A stretch of 37,824 nt of DNA from Microcaldota archaeon (GTDB taxonomy: Archaea > Micrarchaeota > Micrarchaeia > Micrarchaeales > Micrarchaeaceae): the NCBI GenBank assembly GCA_021790455.1, contig JAJYDY010000004.1, positions 1-37,824 on the forward strand, in the 5' to 3' direction. Of this stretch, positions 23,119 to 31,799 are shown in pieces (the stretch's first letter is position 1; each line of letters starts with the position of its first letter). The notes under the pieces are model-generated. The model worked only from the letters and a program-made list of their open reading frames with translations, made no database searches and was not told the DNA's origin. A program made the translations under genes and the position numbers.

Positions 23119-23448
23119 ATGGACGAAGAAGAACAAGGAAGCATGGAAGCTGGCCAATCGGAAGAAGGCCAGGGAGAAGAGAGGCGCGGCGGAAGAATGG
23201 GCGGAAGGCCAGGAGGACGCAGCGGAAGAGGCGGAATGGGCATAAAGCCAAACTATTTCCTACCAAAGCCGGTGAAGCTGGGCGATGAAGTGGAAGTGGA
23301 AGTGGAAGCGGTAGCTTCGAAGGGCGACGGCATAGCCAAGAAGGATGGATTCGTCATCTTTATCAAGGGAGCCCAGCAGGGCTGGAAGGGTAAGGTGAGG
23401 ATCACAGAGGTCAAGGCCAGGTTCGCGCTCGGAGAAATGATAGCCTAG
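23119..23448 (+). CDS. TRAM-domain RNA-binding protein
   Basis: A 109-residue protein made of a flexible Gly/Arg/Glu-rich N-terminus (RRGGRMGGRPGGRSGRGG, RGG-box-like) and a C-terminal TRAM beta-barrel of about 60 residues: VKLGDEVEVEVEAVASKGDG, then IAKKDGFVIFIKGAQQGWKG, then KVRITEVKARFALGEMI. Stand-alone archaeal TRAM proteins bind RNA and act as RNA chaperones. The RGG-like tail probably adds non-specific RNA binding. I chose ATG 23119; in-frame GTG 23110 is the ORF maximum. A TATA-like GGCTTATAAATATG lies at 23027-23040. A T-rich terminator follows the stop. Confidence 0.85.
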   Translation: MDEEEQGSMEAGQSEEGQGEERRGGRMGGRPGGRSGRGGMGIKPNYFLPKPVKLGDEVEVEVEAVASKGDGIAKKDGFVIFIKGAQQGWKGKVRITEVKARFALGEMIA

Positions 23449-23460
23449 GCGCAACAGCTA

Positions 23461-23490
23461 ATTTTTATATTTTTATTTTCTTTTTTATCT
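23461..23490 (+). terminator. T-rich terminator after the TRAM gene
   Basis: A run of T-dominated sequence with T5 to T6 tracts starts 12 nt after the TRAM stop codon and before the ValRS promoter region. It fits factor-independent archaeal termination. Confidence 0.5.
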
Positions 23491-23522
23491 ATTGTCTTAT
23501 TGTAACGTTTAAAGGTCCCTAA

Positions 23523-25982
23523 ATGTATAACGCCCAGGAGATAGAGGAAAAGTGGCGGAAGTATTGGAAAGAGCACCCAGAACTTTTCCGCTTTGATCAA
23601 AAAGACACGAAGAAACCTGTTTTCTCAATAGACACGCCGCCGCCGTTCACAAATGGCGAGCTGCACATGGGCCAGATATTCTGGGTCTCTTACATCGATG
23701 CTATTGCTAGGTACAAGAAGATGAGAGGGGAGAATGTCCTGTGCCCTGTGGGGTGGGACGCGCACGGCTTCCCGACAGAGCTCGCCGTAGAAAAGAAGTA
23801 TGGAAGGAACCTCGGCAGGGAAGAATTCTACAAAAGATGTGTCGAGCTCTCTAACGAGAACATCAAGAAGATGAGGGACCAGATGCTTCAGCTCGGCTTT
23901 GTCTTTGACGAGAAGTATGAGTACCAGACAACCGCACCATCGTATACGAAAAAAGTCCAGCTCTCGGTGCTTCAGATGCATGAGAAGGGGCTCATTTACA
24001 GGAGCGCGCATCCGGTCGAATGGTGCGTGCGGTGCGGGACCGGGATGTCGAGGGAAGAGGCTGTAGAAAAGGAAGAGGTCTCATACCTCAATTATATAAG
24101 CTTCGAGGTTGCAGGTGAGGAAAAGGGAAAGAAGGAGGAGAGAGCAAGCATAACGATTGCGACGTCGAGGCCGGAACTGCTGCACGCATGCGTTGCCGTC
24201 GCAGTCAATCCTACGGATAAAAAATATAAGATCTTCATTGGGAGGAGCGCAAAATTGCCGCTTTTTGAGAGGGAAGTCCCGATAATCGGCGATGATGCCG
24301 TCGAAAAGGAATATGGAACTGGCGCCGAGATGGTATGCACGTTCGGCGACAAGAGGGACATAGCGCTCTATTACAAGCACAAACTCCAGCTGATTGAGGC
24401 GATTGACGAGAGCGGAAGGCTGAAGAATGCGTTTGAGTTCGACGGGCTCACGATCCAAAAGGCGCGCGATGCGGTGGTGGCGAAACTTGAAAAGGAGAAG
24501 CTCCTTAAGAAGCGCGAGAAGATAAAGCACATAATCAAGGTCCATGACAGGGATGATTCGCCGCTAGAGTTCATATCTTCGATGCAGTGGTTCATGAAGA
24601 CAAAGGACAATGCGGAAAAGATCAAGAGGACCGCCAAGGAAATTAAATGGATTCCTGAATCGACCCGCCAGAGGCTCGAGGACTGGGCAAATTTCATAGA
24701 GTGGGACTACAACTTCTCAAGGAACAGGGTCTTCGGGACTCCGATACCCTTTTGGCGCTGCGAAAAGTGCGACTACATATTGCCGGCTGACAAGGGGAAG
24801 CTTCCGATAAACACGCTCGATGAGAGGCCGCCGAGCGAAAAGTGCCCGAAGTGCGGCAGCAAGGTAATCGGCGAGAAGGAGGTGTTCGACGGCTGGGTGG
24901 ACACCGGGATAACCCCGATGGTGATCGCCGGATGGCCGGATGACACCACGCTCTACAAGAGGGCGTTTCCAAACTCGATAAGGATACAGGGAACTGACAT
25001 AGTAAGGACATGGGCGTTCTACACGATATACCGGACCGCGATGCTGACCGGAAACAAGCCGTTCGAGAACATAATAGTGAACGGCATGATACGCGGGACT
25101 GACGGTAGGGAGATGCACAAAAGGTATGGAAACGGGATATTCCTTCCAAACCTCGTGCCAAAGTACCCAATCGATGCGATAAGGCTCTGGGTCGCGCTCA
25201 GCGTCGGCCTGGGGAAGGACAAGATATTCTCCTATATGGAAATGGACTACGCGAAGAGCTTCCTGACCAAGCTGTATAACACCGCAAAGTTTGTCGAGAT
25301 GGCGCTCGCGCAGGGCAAGGCACAAAAGGAGGAGCCGCACAAATACCTGAATGTCTTTGACATATGGATACTCAACAGGCTCAACGACGTAGTCAAGGAG
25401 GTTACAGAGTCGTATGATGGCTTCGTGCTCTACGATGCTATGAACAAGCTCACCAACTTCTACTGGCACGAGTTTGCCGACTACTACATCGAGAACATTA
25501 AGCACCGTGTCTACTCGGAGGACAAGAAGATGGAGAAGAGTAAGGATGCGGCGCTATTCACGCTAAGATATGTCCTCGAAGCATCACTCCAAATGCTCGC
25601 GCCGGTTGTCCCCCACCTTGCAGAGGAGATAAATTCGATGTTCAACAAGAAGGGCAGCATATTTGAGCAGAAAATGCCGGAATATCACGAGCTTGGGTCC
25701 GGGCAGGACTATGTGATAAATGGGCTCATCCAGAAGAGCGAGATGGAGATCGACGCATCTAGCATAGGCACCTTCCTCAACCTCGTAATCGGCGAGGTCA
25801 GGAAAGAAAAGGCTAAAAACCGGATTGCGCTCAACCACGAGATAACATCAATTAATATAAATGTTCCTGATGAATATATTAGCGCGGTCCTGGCCTCTCA
25901 GGATGAGCTCAAAAACATACTGAAAGCGAAGGAGATAACCGCGAAAAAAGGGAAGGAGTTTTCTGTATCAATAAAGATATAA
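23523..25982 (+). CDS. valS: Valyl-tRNA synthetase with altered KMSKS loop
   Basis: An 819-residue class I synthetase attaching valine to tRNA-Val. The HIGH-type motif is PFTNGELHMGQI (residues about 38-49), with the ValRS-type sequence DTPPPFTNG before it. The CP1 editing domain contains TSRPELLHACVAVAVNP. Zinc-binding CxxC pairs are WCVRCG, WRCEKCDY and EKCPKCGS. The anticodon-binding helical domain starts near residue 600 (FDIWILNRLND). The KMSKS position reads GREMHKRYGNG: Met, the second Lys, Gly and Asn are kept, but the first Lys and both Ser are replaced. The protein is at the short end for ValRS. It is followed closely by uS15 and eS1, a translation gene cluster. Only the altered KMSKS raises doubt about the mechanism. 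Confidence 0.92.
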   Translation: MYNAQEIEEKWRKYWKEHPELFRFDQKDTKKPVFSIDTPPPFTNGELHMGQIFWVSYIDAIARYKKMRGENVLCPVGWDAHGFPTELAVEKKYGRNLGREEFYKRCVELSNENIKKMRDQMLQLGFVFDEKYEYQTTAPSYTKKVQLSVLQMHEKGLIYRSAHPVEWCVRCGTGMSREEAVEKEEVSYLNYISFEVAGEEKGKKEERASITIATSRPELLHACVAVAVNPTDKKYKIFIGRSAKLPLFEREVPIIGDDAVEKEYGTGAEMVCTFGDKRDIALYYKHKLQLIEAIDESGRLKNAFEFDGLTIQKARDAVVAKLEKEKLLKKREKIKHIIKVHDRDDSPLEFISSMQWFMKTKDNAEKIKRTAKEIKWIPESTRQRLEDWANFIEWDYNFSRNRVFGTPIPFWRCEKCDYILPADKGKLPINTLDERPPSEKCPKCGSKVIGEKEVFDGWVDTGITPMVIAGWPDDTTLYKRAFPNSIRIQGTDIVRTWAFYTIYRTAMLTGNKPFENIIVNGMIRGTDGREMHKRYGNGIFLPNLVPKYPIDAIRLWVALSVGLGKDKIFSYMEMDYAKSFLTKLYNTAKFVEMALAQGKAQKEEPHKYLNVFDIWILNRLNDVVKEVTESYDGFVLYDAMNKLTNFYWHEFADYYIENIKHRVYSEDKKMEKSKDAALFTLRYVLEASLQMLAPVVPHLAEEINSMFNKKGSIFEQKMPEYHELGSGQDYVINGLIQKSEMEIDASSIGTFLNLVIGEVRKEKAKNRIALNHEITSININVPDEYISAVLASQDELKNILKAKEITAKKGKEFSVSIKI

Positions 25983-26012
25983 GGACTTTTTCTTCATAAA
26001 TCGAGTGTTCTA

Positions 26013-26483
26013 ATGGCACGAATGCACAGCAAGAAGCACGGAAAGGCGAAGTCGAGGAAGCCTGTAGTGGAGCTTGGGGCAGTGCCGACTGGCTCTCCGA
26101 TATCCAAGGGAGAGATAGAGGATCTCGCCGTGAAGTACACGAAGCAGGGGATGAGCCCAGCGCAGATAGGGGAGAAGCTGAAGAGGGAGCACTCGGTGCC
26201 TTATGTGAAGCAGTACACGGGCAAAAGGCTTGTCCAGATACTGAAGGAGAAGAAGGTGGCCGGCCAGATACCGGCTGACCTCATGGACCTTATGAGAAAA
26301 GCGGTAATAATGCACGCGCACATGGAGAAGAACAAGCAGGACAAGCACAACGGGCTGAGGCTGAAGAGGGTGGAATCGAAGATATGGAGGCTTAGCAAGT
26401 ATTACATCCGCGAGGGAGAGCTGCCGGGCAAATGGAAGTACGATCCAAAGCAGGCGGAGCTCCTGATAAAGGGAAAGGGCTGA
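26013..26483 (+). CDS. rps15: Ribosomal protein uS15 (archaeal S15)
   Basis: A 156-residue small-subunit protein binding the central domain of 16S rRNA. It begins MARMHSKKHGKAKSRKP, the archaeal/eukaryotic-specific N-terminal extension, and contains EKLKREHSVPYVKQYTGKRL in the middle. It ends in the conserved DKHNGLRLKRVESKIWRLSK YY region that contacts the rRNA three-way junction (written here in part). Length fits the archaeal family. It lies 30 nt after valS and 16 nt before the eS1 gene, forming a ribosomal pair as in many archaea. Confidence 0.95.
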   Translation: MARMHSKKHGKAKSRKPVVELGAVPTGSPISKGEIEDLAVKYTKQGMSPAQIGEKLKREHSVPYVKQYTGKRLVQILKEKKVAGQIPADLMDLMRKAVIMHAHMEKNKQDKHNGLRLKRVESKIWRLSKYYIREGELPGKWKYDPKQAELLIKGKG

Positions 26484-26499
26484 GGCAGGGAGTGAATAA

Positions 26500-27066
26500 A
26501 TGGCAATACAGAGAGGAGTTGACAAGTGGAAGATGAAGAACTGGTTCACGGTCAGGGCTCCAAAGGTATTCAATGACGCAGCGGTGGGAGAGATGCCTGC
26601 CAACGACGAGAAGGCTGCTGTCGGAAGGAACGTAACGGTAAGCCTCGACTACCTGACGAAGAATCCATCGCACGCTTATACCAACGTCGTCCTGAAGATC
26701 ACGGAAGTGAAGGGCGATGCCGCACAGACAAAGCTGGTCAGGATAGAGCTGCTCCAGAGCTATATGAGGTCATTCGTGAGGAGGTACAGGAGCGTCTCGA
26801 GCGCGGTGATCCCGGTTACGTCGAAGGACGGCGCGTCTGCTGTGGTGAAGCTGATAGCCGTGACCCGCTCAAGGGCAGCGCACACGAAGATTTCAGGAGT
26901 AAGGAGGGAGATGTCGGACTTCACGAAGAGCTACTTTGCGGAGAACGACATGGACAGCATAACAGGCGCGATAATAGAGGGAAAGTTCCAGGCCGAGCTT
27001 GGGGCGAAGCTGGGCCACATAACGGACCTCAACAAAGTGGAAGTAAGGAAGATCGAGCTGAAGTAA
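26500..27066 (+). CDS. rps3ae: Ribosomal protein eS1 (S3Ae)
   Basis: A 188-residue archaeal/eukaryotic small-subunit protein located at the platform near the mRNA exit. It has the family opening KWKMKNWFTVRAPKVFND, the central RSFVRRYRSVSSAV basic patch (here YMRSFVRRYRS) and the HTKISGVRREM segment that is nearly invariant. The C-terminus ends in LNKVEVRKIELK. Archaeal eS1 is usually around 200 residues, so this is complete and slightly short. It follows uS15 by 16 nt on the same strand. Confidence 0.95.
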   Translation: MAIQRGVDKWKMKNWFTVRAPKVFNDAAVGEMPANDEKAAVGRNVTVSLDYLTKNPSHAYTNVVLKITEVKGDAAQTKLVRIELLQSYMRSFVRRYRSVSSAVIPVTSKDGASAVVKLIAVTRSRAAHTKISGVRREMSDFTKSYFAENDMDSITGAIIEGKFQAELGAKLGHITDLNKVEVRKIELK

Positions 27067-27100
27067 AACTCTTTTTATAGCTTACTTCCGCATTAATCAT

Positions 27101-28561
27101 ATGGCTTTCCCGAAGGCGCAGAGCGCAATAGAGTACCTGATGACCTATGGGTGGGCAATACTCATCATCGTGGTAGTACTGGCGATACTGTTCCTGTCAA
27201 ATGTCTTCAACGGCTCTATCTTCATATCGAACAGCTGTGCATCCTCGCAGGGCTTCGTCTGCGGCAGTCCGGTGCTCAACCAATCAGGATATCTCAGCGT
27301 GACTGTCAGCAGATATGGGCAGGCGCTGAATGTGACAGGACTCGCATGCGTGGGCAATACATCCACGCCTTCTGCTTTCATCCCAATTCCAATGACCGAG
27401 CTGAAGGAGAGCTACACATACACTCTCATATTCCGATGCACGCTTCCAAAGAGCACAATAGGGAGCGGATTCACCGGATACATCTGGATGCAGTACAGCG
27501 AGGCTGGCCAGTCAGGCCTTGTCAGCGAGATAGGGAGGGTATCCACCAGCGTTGAGACTGGAGCCATACTCACCACATCTACAACATCAACATCAACTTC
27601 CACATCAACAACTTCCACTTCAACAACTTCTACTTCAACAACAACAATATCATCGATATACTGCGTCGGTGGCGTCTATGGCGGGAACAACGCGAATCTG
27701 GTATATTCCGCACAGGCGTCCGGTGGCACCATTGGATCATGGTCTTCTCAGACAAGTTACCCGACTGATATACAATCGCAGAGCTGTGACATTTCCAATG
27801 GCTATATCTATTGTGTGGGGGGTTACAACAACACTAATGGCTATTATAGTACAAATGCGGTATATTCTGCACCTGCATCCAGTGGAACAATAGGGGGATG
27901 GTCTACGCAGATAAATTATCCAACACAGATTGATGTACATAGCTGCGTAATCTCTAACAACTACATTTATTGCATTGGTGGCCTTGACGCTAACGGCCAC
28001 CTAACCAATATAATAGCATCAGCCAAGATATCCAGCGGCACGATTGGCTCATGGTCATTCCAGGCTAACTATTCAACACCGACAGGATATCTCAGTTGTG
28101 CAGCTTCTGGCGGCTATGTCTACTGCATAGGCGGCGAAACCAATTCCGGAACGTCGAGCGCGGTCTATTCTGCTCCAATCTCTGGAGGAACGATAGGATC
28201 GTGGTCGTCCCAGACAAGCTATCCAACAGTAATCATGGAAACTAGTTGCACTGCCTCAAATGGCTATCTATATTGCATAGGTGGTTACAACAACAGCGGG
28301 ACGACAAGCACTACGTTCTCTGCTCCGATTTCAGTGGGGACTGTAGGTTCATGGACAGGCCAGACCGGCTACACTACAGTAGTAAGGGACCAAAGTTGCT
28401 CCCTTTCAAATGATTATCTATATTGTGTAGGTGGATTCACCAACTCTGGTTTGACAAGCGCAGTCTATTCAACCTCTGCTTCTGGCGGTGCACTAGGATC
28501 ATGGTCTTCACAGACTAGCTACCCCAATACTATACTAGTTCCCTCCTGCATTACTGATTGA
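27101..28561 (+). CDS. Pilin-type N-terminus fused to a six-bladed kelch-like propeller
   Basis: A 486-residue surface protein. The first 35 residues (MAFPKAQSAIEYLMTYGWA, then ILIIVVVLAILFL) are a class III pilin signal peptide and core helix. A beta-rich domain of about 115 residues follows, then a Thr/Ser linker (about 153-183). Residues 186-486 hold six repeats of about 50 residues with core YC[V/I]GG, VYSAP, SGGTIGSWSSQTSYPT and SC. Each SC...YC pair is eight to ten residues apart and suggests one disulfide per blade. The first repeat lacks SC and the last lacks YC, so the ring probably closes by pairing ends. It likely acts as a pilus-displayed or membrane-anchored adhesin or sugar/protein binder. 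A TATA-like CTTTTTATAGC lies about 25 nt upstream. Confidence 0.8.
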   Translation: MAFPKAQSAIEYLMTYGWAILIIVVVLAILFLSNVFNGSIFISNSCASSQGFVCGSPVLNQSGYLSVTVSRYGQALNVTGLACVGNTSTPSAFIPIPMTELKESYTYTLIFRCTLPKSTIGSGFTGYIWMQYSEAGQSGLVSEIGRVSTSVETGAILTTSTTSTSTSTSTTSTSTTSTSTTTISSIYCVGGVYGGNNANLVYSAQASGGTIGSWSSQTSYPTDIQSQSCDISNGYIYCVGGYNNTNGYYSTNAVYSAPASSGTIGGWSTQINYPTQIDVHSCVISNNYIYCIGGLDANGHLTNIIASAKISSGTIGSWSFQANYSTPTGYLSCAASGGYVYCIGGETNSGTSSAVYSAPISGGTIGSWSSQTSYPTVIMETSCTASNGYLYCIGGYNNSGTTSTTFSAPISVGTVGSWTGQTGYTTVVRDQSCSLSNDYLYCVGGFTNSGLTSAVYSTSASGGALGSWSSQTSYPNTILVPSCITD

Positions 28562-28565
28562 GGAC

Positions 28566-28904
28566 TTAACTAAGTCCTATCAGGACCACTCCTAAAAATA
28601 TTACAGCTACACCGATCCATCTTAGAATCGGGACATTCTCGAAGAGGATGAACGCAGCGAAGATAGTCGCAAAGATGTAGCTGAGCCCTCCTATTCCGTA
28701 CGCCCAGCTGAGGTGCACCCTGCTGAGGACGAATAGATATATCAGGGTTGAAATCACGTAAGCTGCAAGCCCGAAAAGTATCCCTGATGCGAGCAGCACC
28801 ATAGACGAGGAGTTGTTGAGGCCGTACTTGAACAGCAGCTGGCCCAGAGCCCCCAGGAATGTTGAAACGAAAAGGAGCGCAAGGTTGTCTTTTCTCTCAC
28901 TCAA
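28566..28904 (-). CDS. Half-size DMT/SMR-type transporter subunit B
   Basis: A 112-residue protein with four membrane helices, in the size range of small multidrug resistance (EmrE-like) subunits and of half an EamA transporter. The first helix carries LGALGQLLFKYGL, matching the conserved SMR/DMT first-helix pattern but with no charged residue at the EmrE Glu-14 position. Helix 3-4 contains YGIGGLSYIFATIFAAFILF, typical of the DMT fold. ATG 28904 is 4 nt beyond the stop of its companion (28909-29277), so the two are almost certainly made together and may form a heterodimer. The substrate could be a lipid-linked sugar (as for ArnE/ArnF) or a cationic compound. Confidence 0.7.
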   Translation of the reverse strand: MSERKDNLALLFVSTFLGALGQLLFKYGLNNSSSMVLLASGILFGLAAYVISTLIYLFVLSRVHLSWAYGIGGLSYIFATIFAAFILFENVPILRWIGVAVIFLGVVLIGLS

Positions 28905-28908
28905 AATA

Positions 28909-29277
28909 TCACCCGAACGTGCTCGCCACTATGACTATGCCGAGGAATATCATTAGCACGCCAGCGACCCTTTTTGTGGGCAGCCTCTCCCTGAGCCAGA
29001 AGTGCGAGATCAGCACTATGAATATGAAAGTGCTTGCGAAGGTGGGGTAGACGATCGATAGCGGCGCAGCGGACAGCGCGTAAAGGTAGATTACAAGCGC
29101 CACAAAATATATGCCAACTCCTGCTACAATGCGCCTATTCCTTATCAGCTTCAGCGTGTCCCTCTTCTTTTCCAGCTTGTTCCCGAGCGCTTTCTTGAAC
29201 AGGAGCTGGGCCAGAGATGAAATCAGCGCAGCGAAAAGTGTTAAAAAGATGACTAAATATATATTCAAGGGGAACAC
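28909..29277 (-). CDS. Half-size DMT/SMR-type transporter subunit A
   Basis: About 122 residues with four membrane helices; it is a divergent sequence relative of the next gene. It contains AALISSLAQLLFKKALG in helix 1 and PTFASTFIFIVLISHFWLRE at the end of helix 3, followed by a final GVLMIFLGIVIVAST helix. The loop between helices 1 and 2 is basic (KLEKKRDTLKLIRNRR), giving an orientation signal. The frame stays open to 29376 but would then overlap the divergent gene at 29288, so I favour GTG 29277 or TTG 29268. Paired four-helix subunits in adjacent genes are seen in heterodimeric SMR-family exporters and ArnE/ArnF flippases. Confidence 0.65.
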   Translation of the reverse strand: MFPLNIYLVIFLTLFAALISSLAQLLFKKALGNKLEKKRDTLKLIRNRRIVAGVGIYFVALVIYLYALSAAPLSIVYPTFASTFIFIVLISHFWLRERLPTKRVAGVLMIFLGIVIVASTFG

Positions 29278-29287
29278 CGGTGGTAAT

Positions 29288-29536
29288 ATGGAAAACCAGA
29301 TTGAAGTAATACTCTCGTTAACTATAATAATATTAGCGATACTCGCAATTGTCGTGTACCTGTATTCCGGCGCCAACGTGGCCTTCTACGGGATATTCAT
29401 AGTTGCACTGGTTATCATGTTCTATACCTGGAGAAGGACCTCCCAGTCGCCGCTGCCTGCGGCACATGCGCCTGCGATGCGAAGAAGGAGGAGCGCAACG
29501 AGAAGAAGGAAGGCAGGGAGAAAAGCAAGAGCCTGA
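29288..29536 (+). CDS. Small membrane protein with basic C-terminal tail
   Basis: An 82-residue protein with two hydrophobic helices (VILSLTIIILAILAIVVYLY and VAFYGIFIVALVIMFYTW) and a strongly basic, arginine/lysine-rich tail (RRRRSATRRRKAGRKARA) that would lie in the cytoplasm and could touch nucleic acid or membrane phosphates. The open frame extends upstream, but ATG 29288 is favoured by a TATA-like ACTAAATATATA about 25-35 nt before it. It is divergent from the transporter pair and precedes topA by about 30 nt on the same strand. No family is recognised. Confidence 0.6.
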   Translation: MENQIEVILSLTIIILAILAIVVYLYSGANVAFYGIFIVALVIMFYTWRRTSQSPLPAAHAPAMRRRRSATRRRKAGRKARA

Positions 29537-29567
29537 TCCTCTGCAGCCTATCTGGTAAATGATGCTC

Positions 29568-31799
29568 ATGAACACATTAATCGTAGCAGAGAAGCCAAGC
29601 GTGGCAAACAGGATAGCCAACGCGCTCGGCGGAGGGAAGGAGCAGAGGAAAGCCGGCAGGGACAAGGTAAGCTACTACGAGTTAGAAACCGGCACAGGGA
29701 CCGTCTACGTCGCAGCAGCGGTCGGACACCTCTTCACGATAAGGCAGTCTGGCAGCGAGAGAGGTTATCCGGTCCTCAACATCGAGTGGGCTCCCTCTTA
29801 CGAGGTAGGAAAGAAATCCGAGCACACGAAGGACTACCTGGACACGCTGAAGGACATAGCGAAGAAATGCGGCAGGTTCATAAACGCGTGCGACTTCGAC
29901 ATAGAGGGTACGGTTATCGGGACAAACATAATCAAGGAGGTGGACAAGAAGAACCTCAAGGAATCCGCGATGAGGATGAAGTTCTCCACGACCACAACGC
30001 AGGATCTGCGAGAGTCATACGAGCACCTGATGCCGCTCGACATGAGCAACTTCTATGCGGGCGAGGCGCGGCATATGCTAGACTGGCTCTGGGGCATAAA
30101 CCTGAGCAGGGCGCTGACTAGCGCAGTCTACGGAGCGAGCATGAGGCAGATGCTAAGCATAGGGAGGGTGCAGGGTCCTGCACTCGCTATAGTCGCTGAG
30201 AGGGAGAAGGAGATAGCCAAGTTCAAGCCAGAGCCGTTCTGGAGGATAATTGCGCTTATAAACAGCATAGAGTTCCTCAACACCAGGGGAGACATCTTCG
30301 AGAAGAAGACAGCGAGCGACGCATTCGAGGAATCGAAGGCGAAGAAAGGAGGAGCGGTAGTCGAGGAGGTAGAGGTAAAGGAGCAGCAGACCGCTCCGTA
30401 CCCGCCATTCGACCTGACCTCCCTTCAGATCGAGGCGAGCAGGGCGCTTCATCTTGATCCGTCTATCACGCTAGCGCTTGCACAGAGCCTTTACGAGAAG
30501 GCTTACATCTCTTATCCAAGAACGTCATCGCAGAAGCTTCCGCCAACGTTGGGGCTTCCACGGATAATATCAGACATATCGAAGAATCCGGCTTATTCGC
30601 AGCTTGCTGGGAAGCTGATTTCAGGAAAGAGGTACACGCCCCACGAAGGGACAAAGACGGATGAGGCGCACCCTGCGATATTCCCGACAGGGGTCATGCC
30701 AAGCGGCCTTACTGCGCAGGAAGCGCGGCTCTATGACATGATAGCAAGAAGGTTCCTCGCTTGCTTCGCGGAATTCGCTACTGTTGGAAGGACAAAGGTC
30801 ACCGCCGCTATCGGCAACGAGAGGTACTCCGCGTCAGGCGCGACGATACTGAAGCCGGGATGGCTGGAGTTCTACACATACGCCAAGATCGACGAGAAGA
30901 TGCTCCCCGATTTCAAAAAAGGTGCGCGTGTCTCCGTTTCAGACGTGCAGATGCAGGACCTCGAGACGCAGCCGCCAAGAAGGTACACGAAGGCTGGCCT
31001 CATCTCCGAGCTGGAGAAGAGGAACGTCGGCACGAAGGCTACGCGCGCACAGGTCATAGACACCCTTTTCAGGAGGAGATATGTCGAGGGAGCAACAAAC
31101 ATAATCGTCACGAACTTCGGGATGAGCGTCTACGACACCCTTGCCGAAAACGCCGGCATGATTGTCGAGGTCGACACTACGAGGCAGCTCGAAGAGGACA
31201 TGGAGAAGATATCGCAGAACAAGATAAAGGAAGAGGACGTTATCGAGGAGGGGAAGAAGATGCTGCTCGATGCGCTCAAGCAGTTCGACAAGAACAAGGA
31301 GCAGATCGCCACCAACATGAGGAAAGGCCTCAGGGAGAGCAGCATACTCGGGAAGTGCCCTGTCGATGGCGGGGACCTGCTTGTGAGGCGGTCGAGGGCA
31401 GGGAAGCAGTTCGTCGCTTGCGGGAACTACCCGAAGTGCACCAACACGTATTCTCTTCCGCAGAACGCTCTGATACTCCCTACCGGGAAGACGTGTGAAC
31501 ACTGCCACACCCCGTTCATAAGGGTGATCAGGAAGGGAAGGAGGCCGTTCGAGATGGACCTTGATCCAAAATGCGTTACGAAGAAGGACTGGGCCGGCTA
31601 CGGCGAAGAGGCTCCTGCGAAGGCAGCAGAAGCAAAGCCGGAGGAGCCAGCGCCTCTGCCTGCGCAGCCAGCGATCCGAGAAGAGAAGAAGCTGGCAAAG
31701 CCAAAGGCAAAGCCGAAAGCGAAGGCGAAGATGAAGAAGAAAGCAGTAAGGAAGAAAAACAAGAGCGATGATGCAGATGTTCCTACCACCACACTATAG
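29568..31799 (+). CDS. topA: DNA topoisomerase I (type IA)
   Basis: A 743-residue enzyme that relaxes negative supercoils by single-strand passage. The Toprim domain opens with TLIVAEKPSVANRIA and has the metal motif NACDFDIEGTVIG (DxD-like, with D-F-D-I-E). The catalytic tyrosine is in EKAYISYPRTSSQKLPP (residues about 310-325). The late conserved motif EKRNVGTKATRAQVIDTLF is present. C-terminal zinc-binding regions are CPVDGGDLLVRRSRAGKQF with CGNYPKC, where the first CxxC pair is incomplete, and CEHCHTPF. A Lys/Ala-rich tail ends it. The annotated ATG is 29568; 29559 is the ORF limit. The 3' end overlaps the TrmI-like gene by about 20-30 nt. Confidence 0.93.
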   Translation: MNTLIVAEKPSVANRIANALGGGKEQRKAGRDKVSYYELETGTGTVYVAAAVGHLFTIRQSGSERGYPVLNIEWAPSYEVGKKSEHTKDYLDTLKDIAKKCGRFINACDFDIEGTVIGTNIIKEVDKKNLKESAMRMKFSTTTTQDLRESYEHLMPLDMSNFYAGEARHMLDWLWGINLSRALTSAVYGASMRQMLSIGRVQGPALAIVAEREKEIAKFKPEPFWRIIALINSIEFLNTRGDIFEKKTASDAFEESKAKKGGAVVEEVEVKEQQTAPYPPFDLTSLQIEASRALHLDPSITLALAQSLYEKAYISYPRTSSQKLPPTLGLPRIISDISKNPAYSQLAGKLISGKRYTPHEGTKTDEAHPAIFPTGVMPSGLTAQEARLYDMIARRFLACFAEFATVGRTKVTAAIGNERYSASGATILKPGWLEFYTYAKIDEKMLPDFKKGARVSVSDVQMQDLETQPPRRYTKAGLISELEKRNVGTKATRAQVIDTLFRRRYVEGATNIIVTNFGMSVYDTLAENAGMIVEVDTTRQLEEDMEKISQNKIKEEDVIEEGKKMLLDALKQFDKNKEQIATNMRKGLRESSILGKCPVDGGDLLVRRSRAGKQFVACGNYPKCTNTYSLPQNALILPTGKTCEHCHTPFIRVIRKGRRPFEMDLDPKCVTKKDWAGYGEEAPAKAAEAKPEEPAPLPAQPAIREEKKLAKPKAKPKAKAKMKKKAVRKKNKSDDADVPTTTL

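Noticed and set aside
22937-23266. 109-residue hydrophobic minus-strand ORF over the TRAM gene start
   Set aside because: It is the complement of the Glu/Arg/Gly-rich TRAM N-terminus and the promoter region; no independent support.
24717-25505. 262-residue minus-strand ORF within valS
   Set aside because: Shadow of the ValRS coding strand; valS motifs are intact and the shadow has no family pattern.
27560-27660. CRISPR-like short direct repeats
   Set aside because: The repeated TCAACA/TCAACTTC units encode the Thr/Ser linker of the pilin-propeller protein; no spacers or cas genes are present.
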